From an uncultured Succiniclasticum sp. (lineage in GTDB: Bacteria > Bacillota > Negativicutes > Acidaminococcales > Acidaminococcaceae), in the NCBI GenBank assembly GCA_900544275.1, contig UQUU01000006.1:62001-126000 (forward strand): a stretch of 64,000 nucleotides of DNA, written 5' to 3'. The notes under the pieces were generated by a model. It saw only the letters and a list, made by a program, of their open reading frames with translations. It was not told the DNA's origin and did no database searches. Of the stretch, positions 55,673-64,000 are shown one piece after another. Each line of letters starts with the position of its first letter. Position 1 is the first letter of the stretch. A program made the position numbers and the translations under genes.

Positions 55673-55676
55673 ACAT
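55269..55676 (-). CDS. Phage lysis protein, spanin-like (frame A of overlapping pair)
   Basis: The start is ATG 55676, 4 nt after GGAGGGGG, giving 135 aa. One N-terminal membrane helix (about 13-37, IVSISICVACVFAAFYAGYL) is followed by a Gly-rich linker and a helical region rich in Ala, Arg and Asp. That region reads SAISAARSGIDNAAAAADRI to about 105, and the end reads DCQRILATIRSR. This is the inner-membrane spanin (Rz-like) layout and resembles phage proteins beside endolysins. All but the first 4 nt lies inside the other frame. It starts one base after the endolysin stop. Confidence 0.7.
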   Translation of the reverse strand: MYDVLSAFFCKYKKAIVSISICVACVFAAFYAGYLCGIRNADTGSKTGNYISDNGVGADTVRGEIGDAGSAISAARSGIDNAAAAADRIETRVNDTQERVNYVKGTVTEDRKLVADCQRILATIRSRGKKEAPEN

Positions 55677-55677
55677 A

Positions 55678-56118
55678 TTACCCCCTCCACCTTGCGGTAT
55701 ACCCGCGTGTGTCAATGTGGATCCAATCACCGTAGTAACCGATGCCTAATTTGTCCTCAAGCCCCCACGCCTCCGCTGCGACGAGGACCGTATCGGCCAG
55801 GGCAGTGTCCGTGTCATCCTGTCCACCGATGTGAATGTCCGCTGCGCAGCCCCGCGTATGGTAGCTGTCAGGTACACCCCCACAGCGGGCATTAACATAC
55901 GCATCACGGTAGCCGCTGTTCCAGCCACGATATGTCATGTTAACACGCCAATTCAGGTTCCATTCCCGCAGCATATCCAATATCCGGAAAAGATTAGCCG
56001 TCCGTTCATCGTCCGTACACAGGTGCCCCGTTTCATCATCCCACGCATAACCATTCTGCGCATGCCCGTAACAGTCCCATTCCGTGACGGACCAATGTTT
56101 CGATCTATACATATTCAT
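55678..56118 (-). CDS. Phage endolysin, M15-type peptidase
   Basis: The 146-aa product has the M15 metallopeptidase core. SYHTRGCAADIHIGG supplies a His and an Asp zinc ligand near 88-102. GIGYYGDWIHIDTRG near 124-138 supplies the third ligand and catalytic residues. Such enzymes cut peptide bonds in peptidoglycan. No signal peptide is present, so export needs the holin encoded just upstream, which overlaps it by 4 nt. The downstream spanin-like genes use an SD within its last codons. Confidence 0.92.
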   Translation of the reverse strand: MNMYRSKHWSVTEWDCYGHAQNGYAWDDETGHLCTDDERTANLFRILDMLREWNLNWRVNMTYRGWNSGYRDAYVNARCGGVPDSYHTRGCAADIHIGGQDDTDTALADTVLVAAEAWGLEDKLGIGYYGDWIHIDTRGYTARWRG

Positions 56119-56621
56119 ACCTTCGCTTTCACCTTATCAATCAGTTTTGCCGCGATACTTACATTCGCATCGTTCAGATTCTCGATGCAGGACAAAAGCT
56201 CCGTGGCGGCTAAATATCCTATACAAAGCGGCAGAAAAATTCCTGGGTGCTTCATTAAAATAAGCATTCTGTCTACCGCTCCACTTGCCGTAGCCAGCAA
56301 CAAGTAGATGATCAACTTGCTGGCGAAGCGAGTTTTCATTGTATAAGACCGTATAACACCTGCCCTGTGCGCCGCAGGGATGGCCACTACACACTGCGCC
56401 ACCCCCGGGGCTTTCACGTTGTAAGCGATAAGATAACTATATGACAGTGATATCCACTTCGTGATCAGGTCAATAATTACCACAAGGACAAACAGCCCCA
56501 GCAGCTCCGCATGAAATTGCAATATGCCGAGGACGCTTGCCGCTATTGATTTAATTTGCCACGATTGGACAATCTTTCGTGCGGCGTGCCCGAGCGTTTC
56601 CAACAAAGATTCGTAGTCCAT
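56115..56621 (-). CDS. Phage holin
   Basis: The 168-aa protein has hydrophobic segments at about 36-56, 75-90, 100-120 and 125-145 and charged ends, consistent with the Firmicute phage holin 4 / toxin-secretion holin family. Holins form lesions in the inner membrane that release endolysin. It is coupled to the endolysin gene by an ATGA overlap and starts 9 bp after the tailspike gene. Confidence 0.82.
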   Translation of the reverse strand: MDYESLLETLGHAARKIVQSWQIKSIAASVLGILQFHAELLGLFVLVVIIDLITKWISLSYSYLIAYNVKAPGVAQCVVAIPAAHRAGVIRSYTMKTRFASKLIIYLLLATASGAVDRMLILMKHPGIFLPLCIGYLAATELLSCIENLNDANVSIAAKLIDKVKAKV

Positions 56622-56630
56622 TTCCTCTCC

Positions 56631-59210
56631 TCAAGATTCTATTGTTCCAAAGCCCTTCCACGTCCCAGGCGTTCCCGTGGCAACACATATCCATCCGAGG
56701 AAGCCACCGGGGGTCGGTGCGGAGTTCCAGACTATGTCGCCCCTTTTATAATTTCCTTCCGTGGGCACAGAAGATGCATTGTCTGTAGAAAGTCTCCCGT
56801 CAGCCGTTAACCAGCGTTCACCATCAAACCATACAGGTCTTTTTTGCCTTCTACGATAGCAGGTATCCCCTAATAGGTAGCCTTCGTACGGATTGATGCT
56901 TACTTGATTATCTGATACGAACGGCGTCCACTCGCTATTGTTCATGATTACTTTTGACATATCTTTGAGTATTGTAGATTTTACTGTTCCGTTATTATCT
57001 GCTAACCGTATATAGTTATCACGCCATACAAGTCGTTCGAATGTGATGGTAGGAGATCCCGTGTAGCTTATATCAAACACCCCTTGATTTTGCATCACAG
57101 CAGTATAGATATGCAGATTTCCTACATACGTTAAATTACGGAACAGGGAAAACGGCGTGTTAGTATTAGTATTCTTTTTTAAGTAGTGATAAGCTCCGGA
57201 AAACTTAAATATATTATTTTTAACAAGCAAATAGTTATCAACCGCATCCATATCCGGATTGCAGATAGACATAGCACCATCTACATAGTTGCTCTCATAA
57301 GCGTTGTTTCTCCCAAATGTTTCCATTATAGACCCAAAGAAGGTATTATTTTTAACAAGAATATTCTCCCCGCGAACGCATATAGCGTAGTTGTTTCCTG
57401 CCACCACATTATTTGTGAACGTACACCCCTCCGCAGGACCGTGTGTTGAAAGAACTCCGTAATCAGATATCGCACTGCGAAATATATTCCCGGAAACTAA
57501 AATTCCATGCGAGGGGTAGTCTCCGCTAATATCAACACAATGCCTTGCGTTTTCGCCTCTGTTATTAACAATAGACGATAAGGAATCATCGCTACATCGT
57601 AAGCCATATCCTAATCCGTAAATAGTGCTTGTCCCGGGATAGTACGCATACGCTTCGTCAACCTGATTGCCATATAGGGTGCTTTTAACAGACGACATTG
57701 ATTCGAGACAGGACATGCCACAGCCACAGCCGTAGCAGTCGTGGATTGACGCATCTATACATCCCTTTAAGCCGAAGCCTCTGTATTGCCTTGCGTCAAC
57801 CGCACAGCCTTCAGGACAGGATATACCAATGTTGCTAATTTCTATCCCTCGTAAGGGTTCTACAAATTCTACGGTCACGTTCTCGCTGTTTGAGAAGTTA
57901 GTAAATGCAGGGAAGTTAAGATTAATAGTATTTCCATTAACGCTTTTAACCTCATTTGTTTCTCCTTTTACAGCAGAACCACGATTATCACAAGACCATG
58001 GAGACGTATCGAAAGACCCTTTTATATAAGCAAGCATACCCGCTTTAATACCTGCTCCGTTTGCAACGGTCATACTTAAGGCGCTACGTGCGATTGTCCC
58101 TGTAAGCTCCGTACTGACTACGGGGTTTGTATTTTCAACAAAAAGTGTCCATTTCACATTTAAATTATTTGCGTCTATAATGAGGTCTGGCGTTGGCCGT
58201 AATATAGCCCTGCACTTTCCTGCGCCAGCTACCTTTATGTTTGATGCATTAATACATATCGTATCTGATACTTTGTAGTCACCTTCAGGGAAGTACACTG
58301 TGCCTCCAGCCCTTCCGGTGCAATAATCTACTGCAGTTTGAATTGCGACTGTATCATCATGTGTATTATCCCCTTTTGCACCAAATTGTTTTACGTTTGC
58401 TCTTGTAGCAACCAGTTCCGCCACTAAATTGTTTTGCAAAAAATGAATACTGCCATTGTCCTCTACATCTTCAGCGGTTTTAGCACGGATTATGTAATTT
58501 CCACCGCCGCCATCATTTGCACTGTAATAGCCGGACGTAATCGCTTTTGTCCCCGCAAATACATGGGTATCGGCCTTCATGGCAGCCACGCTGCTATAAT
58601 TTTTAACAGCTGCCGTCACCGCGATCGCCGCGGATTGTTCAGCCGCAGCCTGCGCTTCCTCCGCCGCCTGTTTCGCCGACGTGGCAAGCGTGGCAGATAT
58701 CTGTGCAGCCTGCATCGCCACAGCGGGGTCCTCGGTCACTTCAAAGCCCGTACCTTCCTGATTGATCCGGAAAGACTTGCCGGGCTTCAACGGTATTGCC
58801 GCATTAAAGTTCGTCGATTCGACACTCGTTTTTAAACTGCGTTCTCCTGCTTCGCGCAGCTGCTGGATCTGCATTTCCATTTCATCTAATTGCTGCTCAA
58901 TATTTTCCGAAAAGAACGGTCCCTGATTAAACAGCGCTAACAGCTGCTGCAATGGCACTTCCCGCAGCAATGTGATTTTCTGTCCTGTTGTCAGTGCCGG
59001 CGCTGTGCTGCCGGGCTTCGGATACACCACGTTGCCGGCATTCACGTCCACCGTGAAGTCCGTCGTTTCCCGGGCGACCCCGTCCTCACCGGTAATATAC
59101 ACGTGGATATACTCCGGGTGGTCGTTGTTCATGGCGAAGGTATACGGAAACACCGTCGTGCTGCCGTTGCCGCTGTATACGTTCTTCGCGTTCTGGTTTT
59201 GTATTGTCAT
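56631..59210 (-). CDS. Phage tailspike / tail fibre with pectate-lyase-type beta helix
   Basis: I start at ATG 59210, 8 nt after GGAGGGG (859 aa). Residues 5-150 match the N-terminal virion-binding domain of T7-type tail fibres (YSGNGSTTVFPYTFAMN, KITLLREVPLQQ). A coiled coil at about 150-215 follows. From about 285 a right-handed beta helix begins with NVKQFGAKGDNTHDDTVAIQ, the pectate lyase superfamily signature, and runs to about 740. A separate C-terminal domain (770-859) is unassigned. Such spikes bind and often cleave surface polysaccharide, here that of a diderm host. It has a terminator in front and lysis genes behind. Confidence 0.92.
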   Translation of the reverse strand: MTIQNQNAKNVYSGNGSTTVFPYTFAMNNDHPEYIHVYITGEDGVARETTDFTVDVNAGNVVYPKPGSTAPALTTGQKITLLREVPLQQLLALFNQGPFFSENIEQQLDEMEMQIQQLREAGERSLKTSVESTNFNAAIPLKPGKSFRINQEGTGFEVTEDPAVAMQAAQISATLATSAKQAAEEAQAAAEQSAAIAVTAAVKNYSSVAAMKADTHVFAGTKAITSGYYSANDGGGGNYIIRAKTAEDVEDNGSIHFLQNNLVAELVATRANVKQFGAKGDNTHDDTVAIQTAVDYCTGRAGGTVYFPEGDYKVSDTICINASNIKVAGAGKCRAILRPTPDLIIDANNLNVKWTLFVENTNPVVSTELTGTIARSALSMTVANGAGIKAGMLAYIKGSFDTSPWSCDNRGSAVKGETNEVKSVNGNTINLNFPAFTNFSNSENVTVEFVEPLRGIEISNIGISCPEGCAVDARQYRGFGLKGCIDASIHDCYGCGCGMSCLESMSSVKSTLYGNQVDEAYAYYPGTSTIYGLGYGLRCSDDSLSSIVNNRGENARHCVDISGDYPSHGILVSGNIFRSAISDYGVLSTHGPAEGCTFTNNVVAGNNYAICVRGENILVKNNTFFGSIMETFGRNNAYESNYVDGAMSICNPDMDAVDNYLLVKNNIFKFSGAYHYLKKNTNTNTPFSLFRNLTYVGNLHIYTAVMQNQGVFDISYTGSPTITFERLVWRDNYIRLADNNGTVKSTILKDMSKVIMNNSEWTPFVSDNQVSINPYEGYLLGDTCYRRRQKRPVWFDGERWLTADGRLSTDNASSVPTEGNYKRGDIVWNSAPTPGGFLGWICVATGTPGTWKGFGTIES

Positions 59211-59232
59211 CGTATTCACCCCTCCATAAAAA

Positions 59233-59262
59233 AAGCGCCTGCCCCGTCCGAGGTAAGCGCTT
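59233..59262 (-). terminator. Terminator between the large virion gene and the tailspike gene
   Basis: AAGCGC and GCGCTT close a stem with a GC-rich 18-nt loop. TTTTTTT follows on the minus strand, 20 bp before the tailspike SD. Confidence 0.8.
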
Positions 59263-59320
59263 ATTTAATTTGTCACTAACATCGTAGCACATAAAAACTG
59301 CGTTTTAGTCTTAGACTTTT

Positions 59321-62300
59321 TTATTTTTTCTTTCGATCAATCCGTTTATCCAGCAACACCGCAAGCAGGTATTGATAGAAAGGCGTGTCAAAGTCCCGGT
59401 CGATCCAGTATGCCGTCGTAGCAAAAGCGTCGGATATCGTATGCCCTATCCCGGTAAAGCTGTTCACGGTACGGGCCCCTTCCCGGAACACATCAATCTT
59501 GCTTTTTCTATCGCTCATAATCATATCTTCCGTTTTTTGTTTTTGTTCCCACAGTCCATACAGTGGCAGTGGGCGCGATACCGGATATTTCTCGCCCATC
59601 ATCCTTCCTATTTCATTGCCGGCTATATCTCTTATAATCGGTATGGTACCGAAGAAGTTTTCCCCTACACCCTGCAAGGCTCTTTTCATCATTCCTTTAA
59701 TGCGGCTGTCTTTTTTATCTTCATTTCCGGTAAGAATATCCATAGCATACTTTTCAAGCCCGTCAAAGATGCCTACCAGAACGACCCACAAGAGCAATTT
59801 TTTTAGTACCGGACGGACAATAATTATATTATTATTTTCCATCCCGCGCCGTCTGCCTTCTGCGTATCCGCGATAAAGGGCATTGAATACCACATTAAAG
59901 TAACTGTAAAACATCGTAAGCGATTTCGTTAACTCACCGCCTTTTTGAATCGGCGCCAGGTCTTTCATTTCACCGGAACCAAATACTTTCCGGACCGCTT
60001 TGTCCCCAGCGGATATCGCCTCCGTTTCTACCCTCTGCCAAAACTCCGCGTTTGTCTCCTTGATGTTATGTTGTGCCCCCATTTCCTGATACACCCGTTC
60101 ATATTCACTGACCCAAAGTGGAATAGCAAGCGCCAAGTCTGTTGCGGCCAAAAGGTCAAACGCATGAGCTTCCAGGGCTTTTTCTCCCCGGATAGCTGTA
60201 TCGATCACCTTTCCATATCCGCCGATAAATGTTTTACGAAGGATCTCTCCCGCATCACGATCCATTGTTTCCGCCCGGTGCCGCAAAAATACAGATTTTT
60301 GTGAAACAAATTTCCATGTTGCCTTAGGAGTAGCCCATACACGGGGAATCACATCCATAGCACGGGTTGCGCCAATATAATCTACCACAGGGAAGATGTT
60401 CAACGAGTTTTGTATCGCAGTCGGCACCCTATATGCCAGGACGGCCAATGTTTGTTTATGGCGGAAAAACTCTGCTTTCTTCTCAAAAGGATTTGTTTTA
60501 ACTTTATCTGGTGCCCAACAATCCCGCACCCATTGTTGTAGGGCGCTAACTTGCACAATTCCATATCTGTCTTGTAACATTGTCACTATATCTTGAGCAT
60601 TTAGAATGCGATTTACGTCACGCAAGCTTCTTCGGAAACAAATGTTATGGATCACATCATTAATGTGGCTGTTCAACACAGCAAAGGACAATAGTACCGG
60701 CCTGTTTACCGGACCTTGCACGCGCTCTTTCATATGTCCCCTGCGCCGACTCATCGCCGCATTGCCTGCCATTTTCTGTTTCGCAGCATCATCTTGTTTT
60801 TGATTCGCCGCCTTAACCGATTTCGCAGGGTCATATTTGATCGGATAGTAGCCCCCTTTCAAGGTATATACCAGCCCATCATTACCTACGATCTGGAAGG
60901 GTATGGCGCTCTGTTTTCGTGGCGTCACTCCGGCCATGTCTTCTTCCACTTTTGCAGACTCCGGCCAGTATTTCTCACACAGATCCCAAATTGCTTCCAC
61001 CATCTGCCAGTCTTTTTGCGTCAAGTTGCCGAGGAACTTTCGCACTTCTTTTTCGGTTATGCCAAAACCGTCCATGATACGCCGGCGGTTGATCTCGGTT
61101 CCCCAGTTTAATGCTACGCAGATTGCTCCTTCACGCGTTAAGATTGATGATCCAAAGCGGAATTTCTTTTTACTTCGCATCTCCGATTTTTCCATGTCCG
61201 TATAAGGTTCCCAGATAGCTTTTACGATCTGCGCGGCCTCTTCTAACATTATCTTTTCTTTGTTCCACGACTGGTTTACGTTTTCATAAATAAATCTATG
61301 CGCCGTAGGCCCCAGTGCCTCAAAGATTTCCTCCGGCTTTGTCAACTGTACCCGTCCTGTTCTAAATAGATTCGCTACCTGCTCTCCATAGCCTGGCGTC
61401 CCTGCATTTGTCGGGTCGTCATTTGGTATCACGGGCACCCTGTCCGCAGCTTCTGCTGTAATCTTCTCACAGATATCGGACAGAGCTATTTCGGTCCCGT
61501 CGGTGTCTTTAATCGACCGGAATTTGTTAGCATCCAGTCCAATTTTGTACAGCGTATCAAGGACTTCCGTAAACTCTTCGTACTCCTCCATGTTCAATCC
61601 GCCAAAGCCATCGTTGTAGACTGTATTGCTCCCCATCGCCGCAACGATATGCCCCGGCAAAGAAACGTTCCCGTCTTCGTCTACGAAAAATGCATCCATA
61701 TTCGCCGCATAGGCCTGCATTAGCTTGAGTATATCCATCTCTTCCTGTGGTTTATGCGCATCCTGTTTACTAATCCCCAATACATACAAGCCATGATTGA
61801 ACAAGTAGCGTTCTGCTGCGGGGATGTGATTGTTACGGGAGATTGTTTTTGACCGCGCTTTGAGTTTACCGTTTTTCTTCTGCACCATGTCTTTATTCTT
61901 TTGGGCGATAGCCGCATATTCAGCGAATATCCGCTGCCGCAGCTTTGCCTCGTAGGCTTGTTTCCACAGAGCATTTGCGGATTCACGGGGCCCAGAAATC
62001 TTACGTTTTTTCTCCAGCAGACTTTCCGTAGTCGTGACTTGTTTTGCACCGTTTAGCTGTGCTTCATTCGAAGCCGATTTTACCGGAACGATCCCCGTTT
62101 CTTGCGAACGATACCTTAATTCTGCGTCCAGCGCCCGCTTCATCGCTTCAGCGCTTTCCCTGCCTGCCCGCTTCTCCAGCTGCTGCCATTTCCGGACGTT
62201 CGTAGATTCTGCGATCGTCATCCCAGCCATCTTTTCTTCCGCGTACGTCTTGACCATCTGTACATTATCCAGCGTAGCATCTCTGTAGATCTTCACGTTC

Positions 62301-64000
62301 TCCCGGTTTCGTTTCAGCAGATCCTTAAACCCTTTGACCAACCTTTTCAATTCTTCCCGGTCCTTCGCCTTTTCCATTTTTGCGAGCGCGTCCCGTTCGG
62401 CTGCCTCCCAGCGGGCCTGGTACTTCAGCTCCCTGATCCTGTGTTTGAGATTTTTAACCTGATTGGTTTCCTGATCAGTATCCCATTTCTCGCCGGTCGC
62501 TTCATACGCCTGCTTCTCAATATCGTCCAGCATTTTTTCAATTTGCGGAGTCAACGCGGCATCCTTACGCAGCTTCTTTTTGATAAACTCTTCCTCAAAC
62601 GCAAGGTACATACCCCTGTATTTTGCACTGTCCACGGCTTTCTTCGCTTCTTCTTTTATCTGCTCAAGTGGCATACCTTCCGTCAGCTCTTTCATCTGGC
62701 TATTCAACCGTTTCTTCAGTGCCTGTTCCAGCGTGCCCTGCTTCTTAATCTGTTTAGCATATTCCGCCTCGGTCATGCCCAGAGCCGTAGCATCCCAGTT
62801 ATCCCGGATAGCAGGCATGTTTTCCAGCAACAGTTCAATCTTATACAGAGGCTGCTCTTCCAACTCTGCCCGGATATCCTGTTCCATCTGCTCCCTAACA
62901 GCATTCAATTCTGCCTTGCGTTCTGCCGTAAGATCCTTCATGGCGATTGCCAGCACCTTTTCTTTTGCGTACTCCACAGCGCTTTCCTGCCAACGTCGGT
63001 ACATTGCCATGCTGTCCTCTGCCAGGTACTCAAATCCCCCAGCGCGCTCGAACGCATTTAACTCCCGTAGTTTAAATGCGGTCTCCACTTCTTCTTCCGT
63101 AGCGACCATACGCCCCATCACGGCTTGCATATCCTCAGACGGTACGCCGCCTAGTTGCAAAAAATCCCTGTAAATCTGTGTCAGCCAGGCCTTAAGTTTA
63201 CGGAACACTTTTTGTAAGCCCGTTGCGGGCGCATTCCCTGTACGCAAATAGGCTTCCCAGCCGCGGGCGAATTTCTCATGCTGCGCAACCGTAAGTTTTA
63301 CCTGCTCCTCTTTCCAATTCAACCATTCCTTGACGGTCTCCCAGTCTTTAACAATCTGCTCCGGCGCGTTCGGCATTTCCGCCAGTTCTTTTAAATCCGC
63401 GACAAAGATATGCCCTAGCTCATGCGGGAAAGTGGACTCATCGGCAGACTCAAACAATGAGACGACCCGGCGACCGGTTTCTTCAAAAGAGGTAGCACCG
63501 TGAACGGTCTTCCCGTTTTGGCGCTGAGAAAAGTTATCGTTGACAATTTTTCTTATTTCGTTTAGACTGTAAGCAGAAAAAGGCGCGTTGCCAGTAAATG
63601 AGGCTTGGATATTATCTAAGATGCTCCTGCTGGAGCCGCCTTTTTTTATCCAATTATCAATGTTTATTTCAGAGTCAAAAAATGCGGTATTCATAAATAC
63701 ACGCCCATTCGGCAGGAGTTCATACATAACGCCGGCGCTCCCTTGGGGCGTTTTTATTTTGCACAATAATGGAATACCGTTATTGTGTCCTTTCTTTTTT
63801 AGGTCCTGATAAACTGCACTAAAGTTCTCACTATTTTGTTCAAGTGCATCCCATTCTTCTTTTGTAAGATTATGCCGTTGATTAACATGGATCATCGTAT
63901 CATACGGAACATCGATTTGCGTTCCAGCACTACCAATAAATCGGTAATAGCTTTTACCTTTTTGCTCGGCGTGTATCGTCCCGTTTTTAACCGCCAGCGA
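59321..64000 (-). CDS. Very large phage virion-associated protein, 5' end outside window
   Basis: The frame is open to the right edge. 35 sense codons precede the first ATG at 63895, which has no SD, so the true start is outside; at least 1,559 codons are visible. Counting from that ATG, a zinc-protease motif HELGH (FPHELGHIFVADL) lies near residue 158. Lys/Glu-rich coiled coils span about 270-680, and a hydrophobic helix lies near 1385 (LLLWVVLVGIFDG). The C-terminus ends in basic RIDRKKK. This layout fits the large polyvalent or internal ejection proteins of short-tailed phages, which travel with the DNA into the host. The early MYELLPNGRVFMNTAFFD region may be part of a phage nuclease-associated domain, but I am not sure. 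Confidence 0.8.
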   Translation of the reverse strand, partial: SLAVKNGTIHAEQKGKSYYRFIGSAGTQIDVPYDTMIHVNQRHNLTKEEWDALEQNSENFSAVYQDLKKKGHNNGIPLLCKIKTPQGSAGVMYELLPNGRVFMNTAFFDSEINIDNWIKKGGSSRSILDNIQASFTGNAPFSAYSLNEIRKIVNDNFSQRQNGKTVHGATSFEETGRRVVSLFESADESTFPHELGHIFVADLKELAEMPNAPEQIVKDWETVKEWLNWKEEQVKLTVAQHEKFARGWEAYLRTGNAPATGLQKVFRKLKAWLTQIYRDFLQLGGVPSEDMQAVMGRMVATEEEVETAFKLRELNAFERAGGFEYLAEDSMAMYRRWQESAVEYAKEKVLAIAMKDLTAERKAELNAVREQMEQDIRAELEEQPLYKIELLLENMPAIRDNWDATALGMTEAEYAKQIKKQGTLEQALKKRLNSQMKELTEGMPLEQIKEEAKKAVDSAKYRGMYLAFEEEFIKKKLRKDAALTPQIEKMLDDIEKQAYEATGEKWDTDQETNQVKNLKHRIRELKYQARWEAAERDALAKMEKAKDREELKRLVKGFKDLLKRNRENVKIYRDATLDNVQMVKTYAEEKMAGMTIAESTNVRKWQQLEKRAGRESAEAMKRALDAELRYRSQETGIVPVKSASNEAQLNGAKQVTTTESLLEKKRKISGPRESANALWKQAYEAKLRQRIFAEYAAIAQKNKDMVQKKNGKLKARSKTISRNNHIPAAERYLFNHGLYVLGISKQDAHKPQEEMDILKLMQAYAANMDAFFVDEDGNVSLPGHIVAAMGSNTVYNDGFGGLNMEEYEEFTEVLDTLYKIGLDANKFRSIKDTDGTEIALSDICEKITAEAADRVPVIPNDDPTNAGTPGYGEQVANLFRTGRVQLTKPEEIFEALGPTAHRFIYENVNQSWNKEKIMLEEAAQIVKAIWEPYTDMEKSEMRSKKKFRFGSSILTREGAICVALNWGTEINRRRIMDGFGITEKEVRKFLGNLTQKDWQMVEAIWDLCEKYWPESAKVEEDMAGVTPRKQSAIPFQIVGNDGLVYTLKGGYYPIKYDPAKSVKAANQKQDDAAKQKMAGNAAMSRRRGHMKERVQGPVNRPVLLSFAVLNSHINDVIHNICFRRSLRDVNRILNAQDIVTMLQDRYGIVQVSALQQWVRDCWAPDKVKTNPFEKKAEFFRHKQTLAVLAYRVPTAIQNSLNIFPVVDYIGATRAMDVIPRVWATPKATWKFVSQKSVFLRHRAETMDRDAGEILRKTFIGGYGKVIDTAIRGEKALEAHAFDLLAATDLALAIPLWVSEYERVYQEMGAQHNIKETNAEFWQRVETEAISAGDKAVRKVFGSGEMKDLAPIQKGGELTKSLTMFYSYFNVVFNALYRGYAEGRRRGMENNNIIIVRPVLKKLLLWVVLVGIFDGLEKYAMDILTGNEDKKDSRIKGMMKRALQGVGENFFGTIPIIRDIAGNEIGRMMGEKYPVSRPLPLYGLWEQKQKTEDMIMSDRKSKIDVFREGARTVNSFTGIGHTISDAFATTAYWIDRDFDTPFYQYLLAVLLDKRIDRKKK

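Overview
The window looks like chromosome from a diderm Firmicute of the class Negativicutes. The family could be Acidaminococcaceae or Veillonellaceae, but I cannot fix the genus. The gene orders are Firmicute: lepA-hemW-hrcA-grpE-dnaK-dnaJ with a CIRCE operator, a dcw cluster with sbp and DUF881 genes, and yceD-rpmF-fapR-plsX-fab-rnc. Signs of an outer membrane are a giant trimeric autotransporter with an extended signal peptide, and phage lysis genes that look like spanins. Most genes lie on the minus strand. Base composition is balanced, and TTG or GTG starts behind strong Shine-Dalgarno (SD) sites are common.

Layout. 1-6284: a YadA-like trimeric autotransporter cut by the left edge. 6617-11483: heat-shock operon. 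11784-15083: hemW and lepA, with rpsT divergent. 15759-16259: nrdR. 16384-30719: cell-wall and division cluster (mraZ, rsmH, ftsL, murE, murF, mraY, murD, murG, murC, ddl, ftsQ, DUF881, sbp, ftsZ). ftsI, ftsW, murB and ftsA are absent from their usual slots. 31037-31309: small DUF1858 redox protein. 31629-36569: folate/queuosine genes (folK, folP, folE2, queD), trmL and a secreted glucosaminidase. 36926-37600: UPF0173 hydrolase. 37835-46630: rnc, the fatty-acid operon under FapR, then rpmF and yceD. 46993-54795: tmcAL, a coiled-coil protein, coaD, rsmD, tRNA-Pro, a small unknown gene with a structured leader, tyrS and brnQ. 54955-55031: tRNA-Val. 55205-64000: end of a prophage (two overlapping spanin-like genes, endolysin, holin, tailspike, and a very large virion protein cut by the right edge).

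How the genes work together. The dcw genes make lipid II from UDP-MurNAc and build the divisome. The fab operon makes acyl chains, and its FabK-like flavoenzyme has the cysteine pattern of Helicobacter FabX, which suggests anaerobic unsaturated fatty acid synthesis. folE2, folP and folK sit beside a QueD homologue with a Cys-Glu motif that could replace the missing FolB.

Main unusual points: a pair of lysis genes in different frames starting 4 nt apart; the FabX-like enzyme; short tandem repeats that copy the ribosome-binding region upstream of several genes; a strongly paired leader RNA before a 111-aa gene; and a 21-bp hairpin upstream of the autotransporter promoter.
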